Below are positions 46,040-55,648 of a stretch of DNA of 64,000 bases, one piece after another. Numbering within the stretch: position 1 is the first letter of the stretch; each line of letters starts with the position of its first letter. The stretch is taken from positions 47,993,962 through 48,057,961 of the forward strand of contig NC_092859.1 of the NCBI RefSeq assembly GCF_032062135.1, read 5' to 3'. The notes below the pieces were generated by a model. The model saw only the letters and a list, made by a program, of their open reading frames with translations, did no database searches and was not told the origin of the DNA. Source of the DNA: Pyxicephalus adspersus (lineage: Eukaryota > Chordata > Amphibia > Anura > Pyxicephalidae). The position numbers and the translations under genes are program-made.

Positions 46040-47495
46040 ATTTTTATATCCAGATATAAATTGTTAAATGTATTAAATATAAGTAATAAAGCAATTATTT
46101 ACCGTCTATGTAGGATTTGCCCAGCCTATCAATTACTGCTCATTTTCAGCTAAAATCAATGTGCTGCAAATGAGGAGATTACTGATAAGATTATAAATTG
46201 ATAAGTAGCATGAGAACAAAACTGTCCATGTAGTTTGGCTTTTGCATTCAGCTGGAATTAATTTTGCTATCTATCAAACAGGCACTGCTGCAAGTTACGG
46301 GCCAAAGGGAAACTACTATGTACATAACGTGACATCGTGTAAGGTTACCATTTATATTCTTCCTCATCATACCGTACCCCTTTATTGATCAGAGTATTGT
46401 AATAAAAAAAAACTTCACACTGCCTCTTTATCTTTTAGAAAACTTGCTTTGATTTAAGATGTGTTTTATACTTTGCTTTCTACTGCATAAATTAGCTGAA
46501 ACTACTAATTAATTTCAAATAAATGCATTTACTTCTAATTAATATAGACTTAAAGTTTAATTAACATTAACCCTCCAATCAACATTATTCCCTAGTGAAT
46601 AAAATAGGCTGCTGCTGTCCTAGCTTAACTGCTTTTTTTTCTGTTAGCTATGAAAGATTTTGCTGCAACGTGATGTTTTCAATGCATTGCACGACTTGTT
46701 GCAGGTTCTGCAGAATACTAACGATGCCTGTTTCCCTACTGATATTCTAAAAAGACAATTGACCTGCAGCAGTGAGACAGTCCCCTGTGGCAGCTTTCAA
46801 GGTGAAGCTGACCCACAGAATTCAGAAAATGCATTTTCCTATTGTTCAAACAAGACAGCTTAACTTGAAACATGTTATCTGTTTGTCAAGATGAATATAA
46901 AAAATATATAAAATAGATGAAGTGATTAGAATTCATAATGTTTACAATGTAGAATTGCAAAAAAATGTTTTTTAAATGATGATCAATGTTTGTAAGTCAT
47001 CCTGGTGTTTAATTTCTATTTTGCGTGTATTTAATGATCTGTTTTTAGAATGTTCAGACTCTTTTACATTAATTATTTGTCTATTTAATGCACCCTGATA
47101 GCTCATAGCTACTTTTAATACAATTCTTATCAAATAGTTAGTAATGTTTCTTTTTTATGCTTTTTAAACCTCTTTTTGCTTCTCTAAATAAGCCCCCTGG
47201 AGTCTCCGGTAATATTAAACACTGTCAGAACAGTGGCACAATCTGCTTACTTTGACCTTGACCTCACTAAGAGTTTACATTGTTCTGCTCAAGTCAGTCT
47301 TTGATTTTGCTTCTGTGAATTCTAACCACAGTAATTGCAATCAGCCTTTATAGAGCTTGCTAAGGTAATTTGAATTCTACCTTAATATTGTTTGCACTAC
47401 TGTACCTCATACACGTATTGTAGAATACATTTAGAAAGTGTTTTTTTTTTTGATGACATAGAAAAGCTAGTGCCTTTTCAAACCTAGAACATGTG
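46040..47495. other. Repeat-free DNA with conserved-element-like segments
   Basis: Three segments stand out. One is 46120-46330, with GCAAATGAGGAG, CAGCTGGAATTAATTTTGC and CTATCTATCAAACAGG. The second is 46400-46600, with TTAGCTGAAACTACTAATT, AAATGCATTTACTTC and TTTAATTAACATTAACCC. The third is 47150-47350, with TTTGACCTTGACCTC, an ERR/SF-1-type extended half-site, and GTAATTGCAATCAG. No repeat matches were seen. The 67-codon frame at 46660-46863 follows a pyrimidine tract ending CTGTTAG, which could be a splice acceptor, but there is no donor or recognisable domain. Confidence 0.4.
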
Positions 47496-47499
47496 GGAC

Positions 47500-47998
47500 A
47501 ATATTGTCATATAGTAAGGTAAAAACAGTGTCTGAGCACCTTGTAGAGACCAACATAAAGAGCCCTTTTTTAAAATGTGCAGAAAGTAGGAAAAAGCCAA
47601 ATAGCCGTGGAAGACCATTCCAGAGTCAGGGTAACCCTAGACAATTCTTGAAGCCATGCCTGTGACAAAGATAGTAGTAAGTCAATTGTTAGTCATTGCA
47701 GGAGTGAAGAGAGTGGTTAGGGGATTATTTTTCTATCGGGTCCGAAAGCGAGGAGGGACAAGAGTTGTGCAAAGAGAGCCAGCAAAAGCGGAGTGGTGGG
47801 AAGGATAGATGAGTCTGGCTGCAGCATTCATATTAGTTTTTAGAAGTGAGAGTTGAGTTAAAAGAATACTGGAGAGGAGGATGTTACATTAGTCCAGATG
47901 AGAGATGAACAATGAGTTTGGTGGTCTCTGGGGACAGGTAGAAGTGGATTTTAGAGATGTTGTGTAGGTGAAAGTGGCAGTACCTTGAGATGTTCTGA
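47500..47998 (-). pseudogene. L2-type LINE, C-terminal part of RT ORF
   Basis: Minus-strand frames read ISRYCHFHLHNISKIHFYLS with PETTKLIVHLSS (about 47990-47900), then NMNAAARLIY (about 47820) and SGMVFHGYL-like sequence near 47620. This order is typical of the thumb and C-terminus of L2/CR1-group ORF2. Stops interrupt it. The N-terminal continuation lies at 49791-50255 beyond a hAT insertion. Confidence 0.75.
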
Positions 47999-48086
47999 AT
48001 AAGGGGGGGGGGGGTTGAAGGTGTGGGCAGGAATTGCGGCTGGGAGCGAATCATTTGTTCCCAGAATGCACAGCAAGACCCAGCAG

Positions 48087-48122
48087 CCAATAAGGAGAGA
48101 TCCGAGCACAGGCATATATATA
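48087..48122 (+). promoter_or_regulatory. CCAAT/TATA-type promoter of the hAT element
   Basis: CCAAT at 48087-48091 is followed 23 bases later by TATATATA (48115-48122), and GGGAAGGAGGG follows. The ORF starts about 0.9 kb downstream. It is likely the Pol II promoter of the transposase gene. Start-site position is not determined. Confidence 0.6.
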
Positions 48123-48352
48123 CAGGGAAGGAGGGAGGAATTGGTCACTCCATCTTCTGCTCTTTGTAAAGGACATACGCAGGGAGAGATGTGTATTGTG
48201 AGAGGGACAGTGTAGGAGCCTTCTTAGTTCATTGTTAGCTGCATAGTTCTGTGTTTTATAGGGCATATATCCTGTACTACTGTTTAGTATAGAATATTGT
48301 GTATGTACAATAGGTTAGGCAGACATCTTTACTTTTACATGAGCTTCTACCA

Positions 48353-48570
48353 AGTCAGTTTTGTGAAATTGTCAGCAGTCTGCACATTTAGTGTAAGTTA
48401 TATTGTGTGTATTACACTCTTAGTTACCGTTCACTGACTGCACATGCACTGTAGGTGCAACCCTGGTTGCTGCTACTTGTAGTGCCACACATAGCTAGTC
48501 AGTTTTGTTAAATTGTCAGCAGTCAGCACATTTAGTTTATTCTATATTGTGTATTAGTGAAGACACTGTT
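48353..48570 (+). repeat. Tandem repeat in the hAT leader, 144 bp period
   Basis: CAGTTTTGTGAAATTGTCAG with CAGTCTGCACATTTAGT at 48355 recurs as CAGTTTTGTTAAATTGTCAG with CAGTCAGCACATTTAGT at 48499. It lies between the promoter and the ORF. Confidence 0.8.
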
Positions 48571-48622
48571 AGTCATCTTTTTTCACACTGTAAATTCACT
48601 AAAGCTAAATAAAATCAATTGC

Positions 48623-48835
48623 AGTTCCTATTTACCAAAGAAGATCATTTGGTACAATTAAATTTCTGTCCTACTGTAAAATAAATACAGATATTTCAGT
48701 GTTGATACTTGTTTCTATTTACCCAAGAAGACCATTTGGTACAGGTATATTTCTGTTCTACTGTAAAATAAATACAGATATTTCAATGTTTGATACCTGT
48801 TCCAATTTACCAAAGAAACCGTTTGGTACAAGCGC
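48623..48835 (+). repeat. Tandem repeat in the hAT leader, 88 bp period
   Basis: About 2.4 units. TTTACCAAAGAAGATCATTT at 48631 recurs at 48718 and 48806, and CTACTGTAAAATAAATACAG occurs in units 1 and 2. Confidence 0.85.
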
Positions 48836-49010
48836 ATTTTTGCTCGAATAAGTAAAAGATGAGAGGTAGACCCAGGGGACGGGTGTTGTTGGGTGACCTG
48901 CTGCATCTGGCAGGGGGCATACTCCCTGGGAGTCCGCCACTGTAGGACAGAAGCAGCAGCAAACTGTTGGAGGCAGCAGCACAAGTTGTCAAACAGGTCT
49001 GAGCACCAGT

Positions 49011-49673
49011 ATGCTGGTAGATGTATTGAGAGGGCAGAGTACAATCATACAGCCACGTCATGTGGAGAGAATTGTGGACTGGGTCTCAGGGGCCTCAAGT
49101 GCAGCAGGCTCTTCTTCTGCAGCAGCAGCAGGAATCAGCACAGCCATGACAGGAGCAAAGACAGGCGTTAGTGTGGCTAATGTGCCTGTACCTCCCGATG
49201 ACTCTCCAATGTTGTTTGACGAACAGCCTGAGGATCTGTCAGTGCGAAGTTCAGAGCGGGAGGCGGATTTTGAGACTCTTGGAGAGTGTGGTCAGGACTT
49301 CCTGAGCGAGGGTTCTGGATCAATGGCTGCATTTGCAGAGGTTGGCTTAGATGAAAATGAGGATGATGATGACTGTGATGTCACCTGGGAATCACCAGTG
49401 CGTGTAGGGCTAGCAGCAGTTCTGAAACAGACGCAGAAGAAGGAAAGTCAGCAGCAACAGATTGGGGATGGAAGGGGCAGCCAATCTGCCTCATGTGAGT
49501 CCCAAAGAAGAGACAGAGGAGTGGGCACAAGCAGGAGAACAGTCAAAGACGATGTGACCCTGGGGGAGGAGGAGCTGGAGCAGACACAGGGCACCCAGAA
49601 GCAAAGGCAGGCAAAGAAAAAGAGCAGCAGAGTGGTTGCATGCACCTCTCCAGTGTGTTTTTTTTCACGCTGA
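49011..49673 (+). pseudogene. Truncated N-terminal reading frame of a hAT transposase gene
   Basis: This is the longest open frame in the window, at 220 codons. The open frame extends upstream of the Met through QKQQQTVGGSSTSC to a stop at about 48941. A short separate frame MRGRPRGRVLLG begins at about 48859. Composition is low complexity: a Ser/Ala run (about residues 27-45), acidic LDENEDDDDCDV (about 112-123), Gln-rich and basic parts, ending KQRQAKKKSSRV (about 197-208). KKSSRVW-like sequence often precedes the BED zinc finger in hAT proteins, and the frame breaks there. It may be an N-terminal tail of a ZBED-type transposase, with the catalytic part deleted. A host gene is unlikely given the hAT 3' end 120 bp downstream. 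Confidence 0.6.
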
Positions 49674-49790
49674 AAGTCGGCCCATTGACTTTACTGGAAT
49701 TCACCAATCGGTTCGCAGAAATTTCACAGACCTATCAGAAGTTCGAGGAAATTTTTGCGAGACTGTCAGAGGCCTTCTCGCTCATCCCTA

Positions 49791-50255
49791 CTTGTCAGCC
49801 ATCCATGATTAGTTGGCTGACAGATAGCATGAAACCTTATCCACGACTGAGGGAGACAAGTCAGGGGTTAAAAGATAGATTTGGGTGTAATTTCCATACA
49901 GATGGTAATGTAAACCAAAGAAGGATATAAGACTACATAGTGAGTAGGTGTACAGAGAAAAGGGAACTGGTCCAAGGACTGACCCCTGGGGAACACCAAC
50001 AGGGAAGAAAGTAGGAGAGGAGGAGTTACCATTAAAAGACCATTGGTACCTTCTGCCCACTAACATTTTCATTTCAAAATACACTTTAAAACAAATCATT
50101 ACAGCCCCATGAACCTTTATGGGACTTTCTCTGAGGTCACTAGCCTTATGAACACAGCAAAATGGAAGTCTGTTGGACACTATGGTGCATATGTGACCAG
50201 GACAGTAAAGTCTAATGGTGTTGGATTTACAAAACAGTAGAGCTGCAGCCACTGG
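49791..50255 (-). pseudogene. L2-type LINE, central RT segment
   Basis: The 147-codon minus-strand frame (50252-49809) contains FFPVGVPQGSVLGPVPFSLY (RT motif B region, about residues 80-99), then FFGLHYHLYGNYTQIYL (about 113-129). The second block corresponds to the Y-A-D-D catalytic box, here YGNY, so both catalytic Asp positions are lost. The next part of the ORF resumes at 47998. Upstream RT and endonuclease were not found. Confidence 0.82.
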
Positions 50256-50299
50256 ATTGAAGCAAGCTTGTTTAAATGATGGATGGATGAAAGGCGTGG

Positions 50300-50640
50300 G
50301 TAAAGATAGGTCAAGAGCAGGGGTTTATATAAACGCAAAAATCCGATTTTTTGTTTTTAAGTGCAACACGTGCAGCAATGCCCCTTTCAGTCTTGATGAC
50401 CACAGCGATCAAGACTGAATGGCAGCCCAGATCCTCTGGGCATACCTATGTCACACATCCCGAGGGGCTCCTGGCTCCTTTCTTTTTGCACATGCCTTTT
50501 TTTTTTACACTAAGGGGAAAGAGAAGCTGATATCACATATGCACAGTGAGAACAGCTCTCTTTTTTCCCCATTTACAGCGGGCTATGTCACCCAATCTCC
50601 CACCTGCGTAGTGTGAGATTGGGTGATGTAGCAAGAAGAC
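50300..50640. repeat. Dispersed foldback-like repeat
   Basis: CTATGTCACACATCCCGAGG resembles the CATGTATCCCAAGAGG block of 39466-39803 and 8445-8685. TTCAGTCTTGATGACC is mirrored by GATCAAGACTGAAT locally, and CCAATCTCCCACCTGCG by GTGAGATTGGGTGAT. Probably a distant member of that family. The frame at 50419-50616 is not called. Confidence 0.5.
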
Positions 50641-50761
50641 CGAAGAGGAAGCCAGCACGGCATAATACTATTACCGTTATAATACCAAATTACTGTTAAC
50701 AAATGTAAAGGTAAAAGTAACTCTATAATATTATTATGAATATTACTAATATTAACAATAA

Positions 50762-50880
50762 TATTAATTAATATTTTTTTTTATAGAGAGCCAACATATT
50801 ATGCAGAGCTGTACATTAAATAGGGGTTGCAAATGACAGACAGATACATACAATGACACAGGAGGAGAAGAGGAGGAGAG
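50762..50880 (-). mobile_element. SINE-like tail fragment
   Basis: GAGCCAACATATTATGCAGA, GCTGTACATTAAATAGGGG and GACAGACAGATACATACAAT follow an A/T-rich run. In reverse complement the first part equals the tail of the SINE at 11243 (GTAATATGTYGGC). Confidence 0.65.
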
Positions 50881-50884
50881 ATAG

Positions 50885-51780
50885 ACTGATGTAAAACAAA
50901 CAGCTTTTTTGTGACATGCCATTTATACCAATGTCTGATGCAGATGATAATTTTAAACTTTTAAACAGCACTGTGGATAAGAGCAGTTTGTAAAAGTTTT
51001 TTTTTTTTTTTTTTCTACTAAACAGTCCAAAAGATTTCAAACCAACCCAGAAAAAAAATACAATTTGTCCTTCTGTCAACTGTCAGATACCAATTTAGGA
51101 TTAGCTGTATATTGTATATGAAATGAGCAAACGTTTAATGAGTAGCTTTCAGCAAGACTATTATTAAACTAGGAAAGAGAGACAGCAAAAGAACTATTTC
51201 TGTATTTCGTTATTAATAAACTATTGGAAGGTACATCATGATACTGACAATATTTATCAGACAGAGGTTTAAAATGTTCATCTTTTAATGTAGCAACACA
51301 GTCATAGTTTCCCAGCTCTTGTTAAACTGTCTCTATGTTCCTGTCAAGGTCGGTGTTTTTGAATATACTTGTCAAATGAACCATAATAGTAATATCAAGG
51401 CCATGAAAAATATTTGATAAATAAAAGAGAGCTTAAGAAAATGTAACACCTGGGGAAAGTGAAGGGAACATATAATACTCATCATGAAGGATTAATTCAA
51501 TATTATATATGCAAACTTTACTTTCAGTTGTAGTTGCATTATTGCCCTCATTTTTATTAAAATATCTAAAAAAGTTTGTTTTATCTTTGGGTTAATCAAT
51601 CAACTACTGCCACATCCCTTGATCAATTGAACATAAACAAACAAAAAGCACAAGTGGGACGTTTTAGGCAGTAATAAATTACATTAATCATACATTTTTT
51701 TACCCAGTTTTTATTAGGACATCACATTAAAACGACAATATTTCTTTGTCTTTGTCAAAAAAAAAAAAACAATTCCACCA
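50885..51780. other. No recognisable feature
   Basis: Contains a T-run near 51000 but no frame or repeat that could be identified. Confidence 0.4.
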
Positions 51781-51826
51781 TCAGGTGTATATATCCAGAT
51801 AAAATGGGGGACTCTTCATCATGTGG

Positions 51827-51875
51827 AGATCTCAACGCGTTTTACAGAACTCCAGTCTGCTTCTTCAGGAGATCT
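51827..51875 (-). ncRNA. Hammerhead-ribozyme-like motif, near complete
   Basis: On the minus strand: AGATCTC (stem I), CTGAAGA (intact CUGANGA box, 51868-51862), a stem II region able to form about 5 bp with one bulge, AAAA where GAAA is expected, ACGCGT (short stem III), GTT (allowed cleavage triplet), then GAGATCT, which pairs perfectly over 7 bp with the first arm. The order and spacing fit the minimal hammerheads of Penelope-like elements. The G-to-A change in the GAAA box hits the position (G12) needed for catalysis, so this copy is probably inactive. Penelope-like sequence begins 170 bp away. Confidence 0.6.
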
Positions 51876-52042
51876 GGAGAGTCCATATATCACATGTAAT
51901 TATCTTTCAATATTTTTGAAAACATTACAGCATCAATTTCATTTGAATTCAATATTCACTTACAATGTTGCTTACCTTTTTACAAATGTAAACTGCCATA
52001 CCTCGAATGTTCTAATAGCTGCACAACAAGAGGGTGGAGTAA

Positions 52043-52209
52043 GAGCCTGAGTGATGCCTTTTCTAATCGATTGCCATCATATTTATATGGTCTAATTATT
52101 CAGATTTTCTGATTCCTACCAATAAAAAATACATTTCATATACCTATTTCACCATTTCACCATTATCTCCAAAATACTACCTACCCTCAATACCAGTGAC
52201 AATCCCTCA

Positions 52210-52215
<6 letters not shown>
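52043..52215 (+). pseudogene. Penelope-like RT fragment, inverted copy
   Basis: It matches, in reverse complement, 56868-57018: GAGTGATGCCTTTTCTAATC, CTACCAATAAAAAATACATT and CACCATTATCTCCAAAATAC. The encoded part LSDAFSN.LPS......PISPLSPKYYLPSI lies just before the G-T-A-M-G-T block of the RT. It ends at a (TA)n run. Confidence 0.8.

Positions 52216-52250
<35 letters not shown>
52214..52250. repeat. (TA)n microsatellite
   Basis: About 18 TA units at the end of the Penelope-like fragment. Shorter AT runs follow at 52325-52365. Confidence 0.95.
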
Positions 52251-52254
<4 letters not shown>

Positions 52255-52984
52255 GGCAACAAAGGGTACATTTGAGTACCCCTCAAAGCCATATAAACAT
52301 TCACCCTATGAATAATATTATATATTTTCTATATATATATATATTATATATTTTCTATATATATTCTTTCTCAATTACTATGACCCCCTTATCCACAAAC
52401 CATTGTGAAAAATTATCCTCCATCTTCTAACAGGATTACACCCTTAGCATAATTTACTTTACAGCTTACCAAACCTATGCTTTACATTTCACGTATTAAC
52501 TTTTTCATATATATATTCAATGTTGGCCACTATCAGGAGCAGATTAATAAAGTTAAAAATTTATTCAACCACCATGAAGTCTAAATCATATAGGTTCAAA
52601 ACATTCAAACAAATCTGCTCCTACACTATTCATCTCTAGTCCTCCTGCACAGCTCCCCTAGTGCAGACAGAGTAACATGGGATGCCCCTCCATGAATCTG
52701 GGAGACTGCTTAGAAGTCCCCCATTAAATGCACGTTGCTTACAAACTGGCGTCCTTCATGTGAAATAGCCACATCTCCCTTCAGGGAATGGGCCATGCCC
52801 CCTAGCTCATTCAAGTTAGTAGACGATCGAGATAATGCCATTGATCATATTACACTTACATCATGAATAGGAGGCATGTATAGCCATCCCTCTAGAGGGG
52901 AAGCCCCATCCCATGTTTGAGGACATAACCCTCACGCAAAGGATATATGTGGATATATGCCACACCCGCATAATCTCACGCGGA

Positions 52985-53165
52985 GGCTGATTCATCAAGC
53001 AAAATCGGACGTTCTCTCGCGCAATCCTATTCGTGATCCAAAATCAGAGCCCTTCAATCGATTTATCAACCAAATTCCAGGTGCTGGGGTACTCTCGCAA
53101 AAGTTATTAACTGAAATGATCTCTCCGCTGGAGACGCGCATCCCCGGCAGTTTGACACTGCCGAG
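52985..53165. mobile_element. CpG-rich foldback family, left end of a larger element
   Basis: GGCTGATTCATCAAGCAAAA and the following TCGGACG with CTATTCGTGATCC match the left end of 4796-5139. The matching right-hand interior occurs 1.4 kb later at 54620. Confidence 0.65.
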
Positions 53166-53437
53166 CTTGCATTAAAAGTCACTGTTCCCCTAAAAAATCA
53201 TTCTTTCTAATGGCACACATCTTTCAATTAGCCCTAAAAAAATGTGTGTGGTGTTCAAATGTTTAAAACATCTATATGAGCTAAGAAATAAGCAAATTTT
53301 ATAATGAATTATTATTCATTCATTCAGTTAACCGAGTTAAATCTAAACGCATACGATGCCTGAGCGGAGGAGACGCCTTGTGATAAATACAAGCAACAAT
53401 AGATATAAATAATAGTAATTACTATAGTTATTATAAT

Positions 53438-53486
<49 letters not shown>

Positions 53487-54619
53487 TATATGCATAACAT
53501 TATTATAAATACATGTATAGATTTCTATAATCAATATATAAATACATATGAATTTAGTCCAAAAATATAGATATTAATAATTCTTGAAGTATATAATTCT
53601 ACTGGTGTACAAATCTAAGGGATCATATCAATAAATGGTTATGGAATGTCCAACTGAAAAAAAAAACAAACATCCAATTCTGACAGACTGCGCAAATGCC
53701 AATTGCAAGCAAATTTGTATCAGCTGTGCGCTGAACTTTGAGCATATATAAGGGTGTTGTCTAACTGGCTTTTTTCCTTTGTCTTTTTCTTTTCTCTTGG
53801 AGGGGCTGTTGTTTTGTGTGTTATCCTAATTAATCAATGTTACTGCATTTGATACTTTGCTTACCATTTAGCACAATAGCTGCTTTTGTTTTTTAAACTT
53901 TGAATGTTTCAGTGTCCATTTTGCAATTTTGAAGTCAATGTTAATGCTATGTTATTGTGTTTGTGACCATTTTGTTTCATTTCAATATTATGTCTTTATT
54001 ACCACCTTTAAATGTTTGTCCTGGATAAATATTTTTTAATCCAGTTTTCCACTCTTGATAGGTTAAAATTGCATATTGGTTTGGAAAGTACTTTTTGAAT
54101 GCAATATTTGTTGGGACATTTTTGAACTTATTTGGCTTTATATGGAAGTGTGGGTTTACATGTGTGTGACAAAGAAATAAAAACCATGACAATTTATTCA
54201 TAAAAGAAACATGTACATATTACATTTAAATACCAATATGTATCAATGTGACTTTGACAATGGGACAAAGGCAAAAAGGGTGTCAGGTAGCAGTTTGGAG
54301 TGGAAACCATGCGGAAATTTGTACTCAATACTTGTGGGAAAAAATGACAAAACATTGCTGAAGAATTGCTAAACAACAGAAACTGTAATTACAAACCAGG
54401 CACAAAAACATTGCAGCAACAGATGAAAACAACAATAATGACGATTACAAAAAATCACATCAATGCATACCATCCAAGAAAACGTACTTGATTCACCCCC
54501 CCCCCCCCCAAACCAATGCAAGCAAGTTTGTGAATGAGTAGAATGTAACATTAAAAAATAGCACACAAAAAAACATCAAGCACTAAAGATTCAAACTGAC
54601 TGGAGATGCACACAGAACA
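53166..54619. other. Interior of the larger CpG-family element; TATA and convergent poly(A)-like signals
   Basis: Includes a (TA)n tract (53440-53482), a TATATAAG box (53745-53752) with plausible core spacing, and back-to-back poly(A)-type signals: AATAAA at about 54176 on plus and TTTATT at about 54194, which reads AATAAA on minus. No protein domain was recognised in either direction. It could be the decayed gene region of the parent of the 4796 MITE. Confidence 0.4.
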
Positions 54620-54810
54620 GGGAGCAGGTGTGCGCTAATAAATTGCTATTACTTCACCATTGAGTTTAACATCTGCTTCTGAATCGCGCAGCTGAAAATT
54701 AATCGCCTTAATTGGGGTATTTGAGATCTTTGCTCATTTTTGCAGGAAACCAGCAGGCGAGTTCACTAGAACTTGGCCCCAATTAGAACTAGTGTTTTTA
54801 CGCGTGGTGA
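54620..54810. mobile_element. CpG-rich foldback family, right-hand interior
   Basis: GTGCGCTAATAAATTGCTAT, ACTTCACCATTG, TCGCGCAGCTGAAAATTAAT and CGCCTTAATTGG match about 4895-4980 in the complete MITE. The outer right terminus was not found. Confidence 0.6.
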
Positions 54811-55143
54811 GCGTACGCACATTTGGTTAAAAAATAGAGTCTCAGAAAAACAAACCCACGTGGGTGAGACAAATAGCTGAAACCAATCATTCAGCGTACA
54901 GATAAATACAATCAAATTACATCACTAGATGGCCATTCATAAAATTGCCATATAGCATGATGTAACTCCATCCTCAGTAAAGATGTTTGATGTGCAGCAT
55001 AGCAACTAACATGAAATTCTAGGCTGGCAACATACAGAGATGGAAAGCAATAACAAGCTTATATTAACATACCATCATATCCAAATATCTCACACTGGGC
55101 ATTTCTACTGAATGTACAGAAGTGAATACCAACTTACTATACA

Positions 55144-55147
<4 letters not shown>

Positions 55148-55184
<37 letters not shown>
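55148..55184. repeat. (TA)n microsatellite
   Basis: About 18 TA units. Confidence 0.95.
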
Positions 55185-55189
<5 letters not shown>

Positions 55190-55648
55190 TATCTGGGGAC
55201 ATATATACATCTATCACCTATACATCTATCATATCACATATAATACATTATATCTATTTTTAATATTCAATAAATTTATTTTTGAACCTATAATTTATTA
55301 ATCACCAGTACTCATACATGATATATAAACACAATCTGTGTATAGTAAGTATCTCAAATCTTGTAATACAATATATTTAATTTTTCATTTTAAAAGTCAA
55401 TTTGATTCATCTATCAATCAATAGTCATCTACGTATATATATTGTCCCCAAATTCTAGCAGGCTTACATTGTCCATTTATACAAAAAAAAATATTTTCTC
55501 TCCTCATTCCTCCCCCACCTCTTTTTTTCTTTCTCTCTAATCGTCTCACCTCCTTTTCACCTTTTCACCTTCTCGCTCTCTACCCCCCCCCCAAAAAAAA
55601 AGCGCAATGTATTTAATGCAATATTTTCCCTGGCGACTTTCTCTCCTG

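Larger units (their letters stand above)
48015..49790 (+). mobile_element. Internally deleted hAT element with promoter and N-terminal ORF
   Basis: The right end reads AGAAGTTCGAGGAAATTTTT, GAGACTGTCAGAGGC and CTCGCTCATCCCTA (ending 49790), the same end as the hAT foldbacks at 19476, 31517 and 38724. Inside are a CCAAT/TATA promoter (48087-48122), a leader with two tandem-repeat sets, and an acidic N-terminal reading frame (49011-49673). That frame joins abruptly to the 3' terminal sequence, so the rest of the transposase gene is deleted. The left end is lost: a G12 run (48003-48014) sits at the boundary, and about 300 bp of the host LINE is also missing there. Confidence 0.75.

Noticed and set aside
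46660..46863. Exon after a pyrimidine tract ending CTGTTAG
   Set aside because: The frame has no known domain and ends in an in-frame stop with no donor or matching upstream exon. Chance length in AT-rich DNA is likely.
49011..49673. 220-codon frame as an intact host gene
   Set aside because: It is low complexity, has no recognisable domain, and ends just before a hAT 3' terminus, so it fits a truncated transposase N-terminus better.
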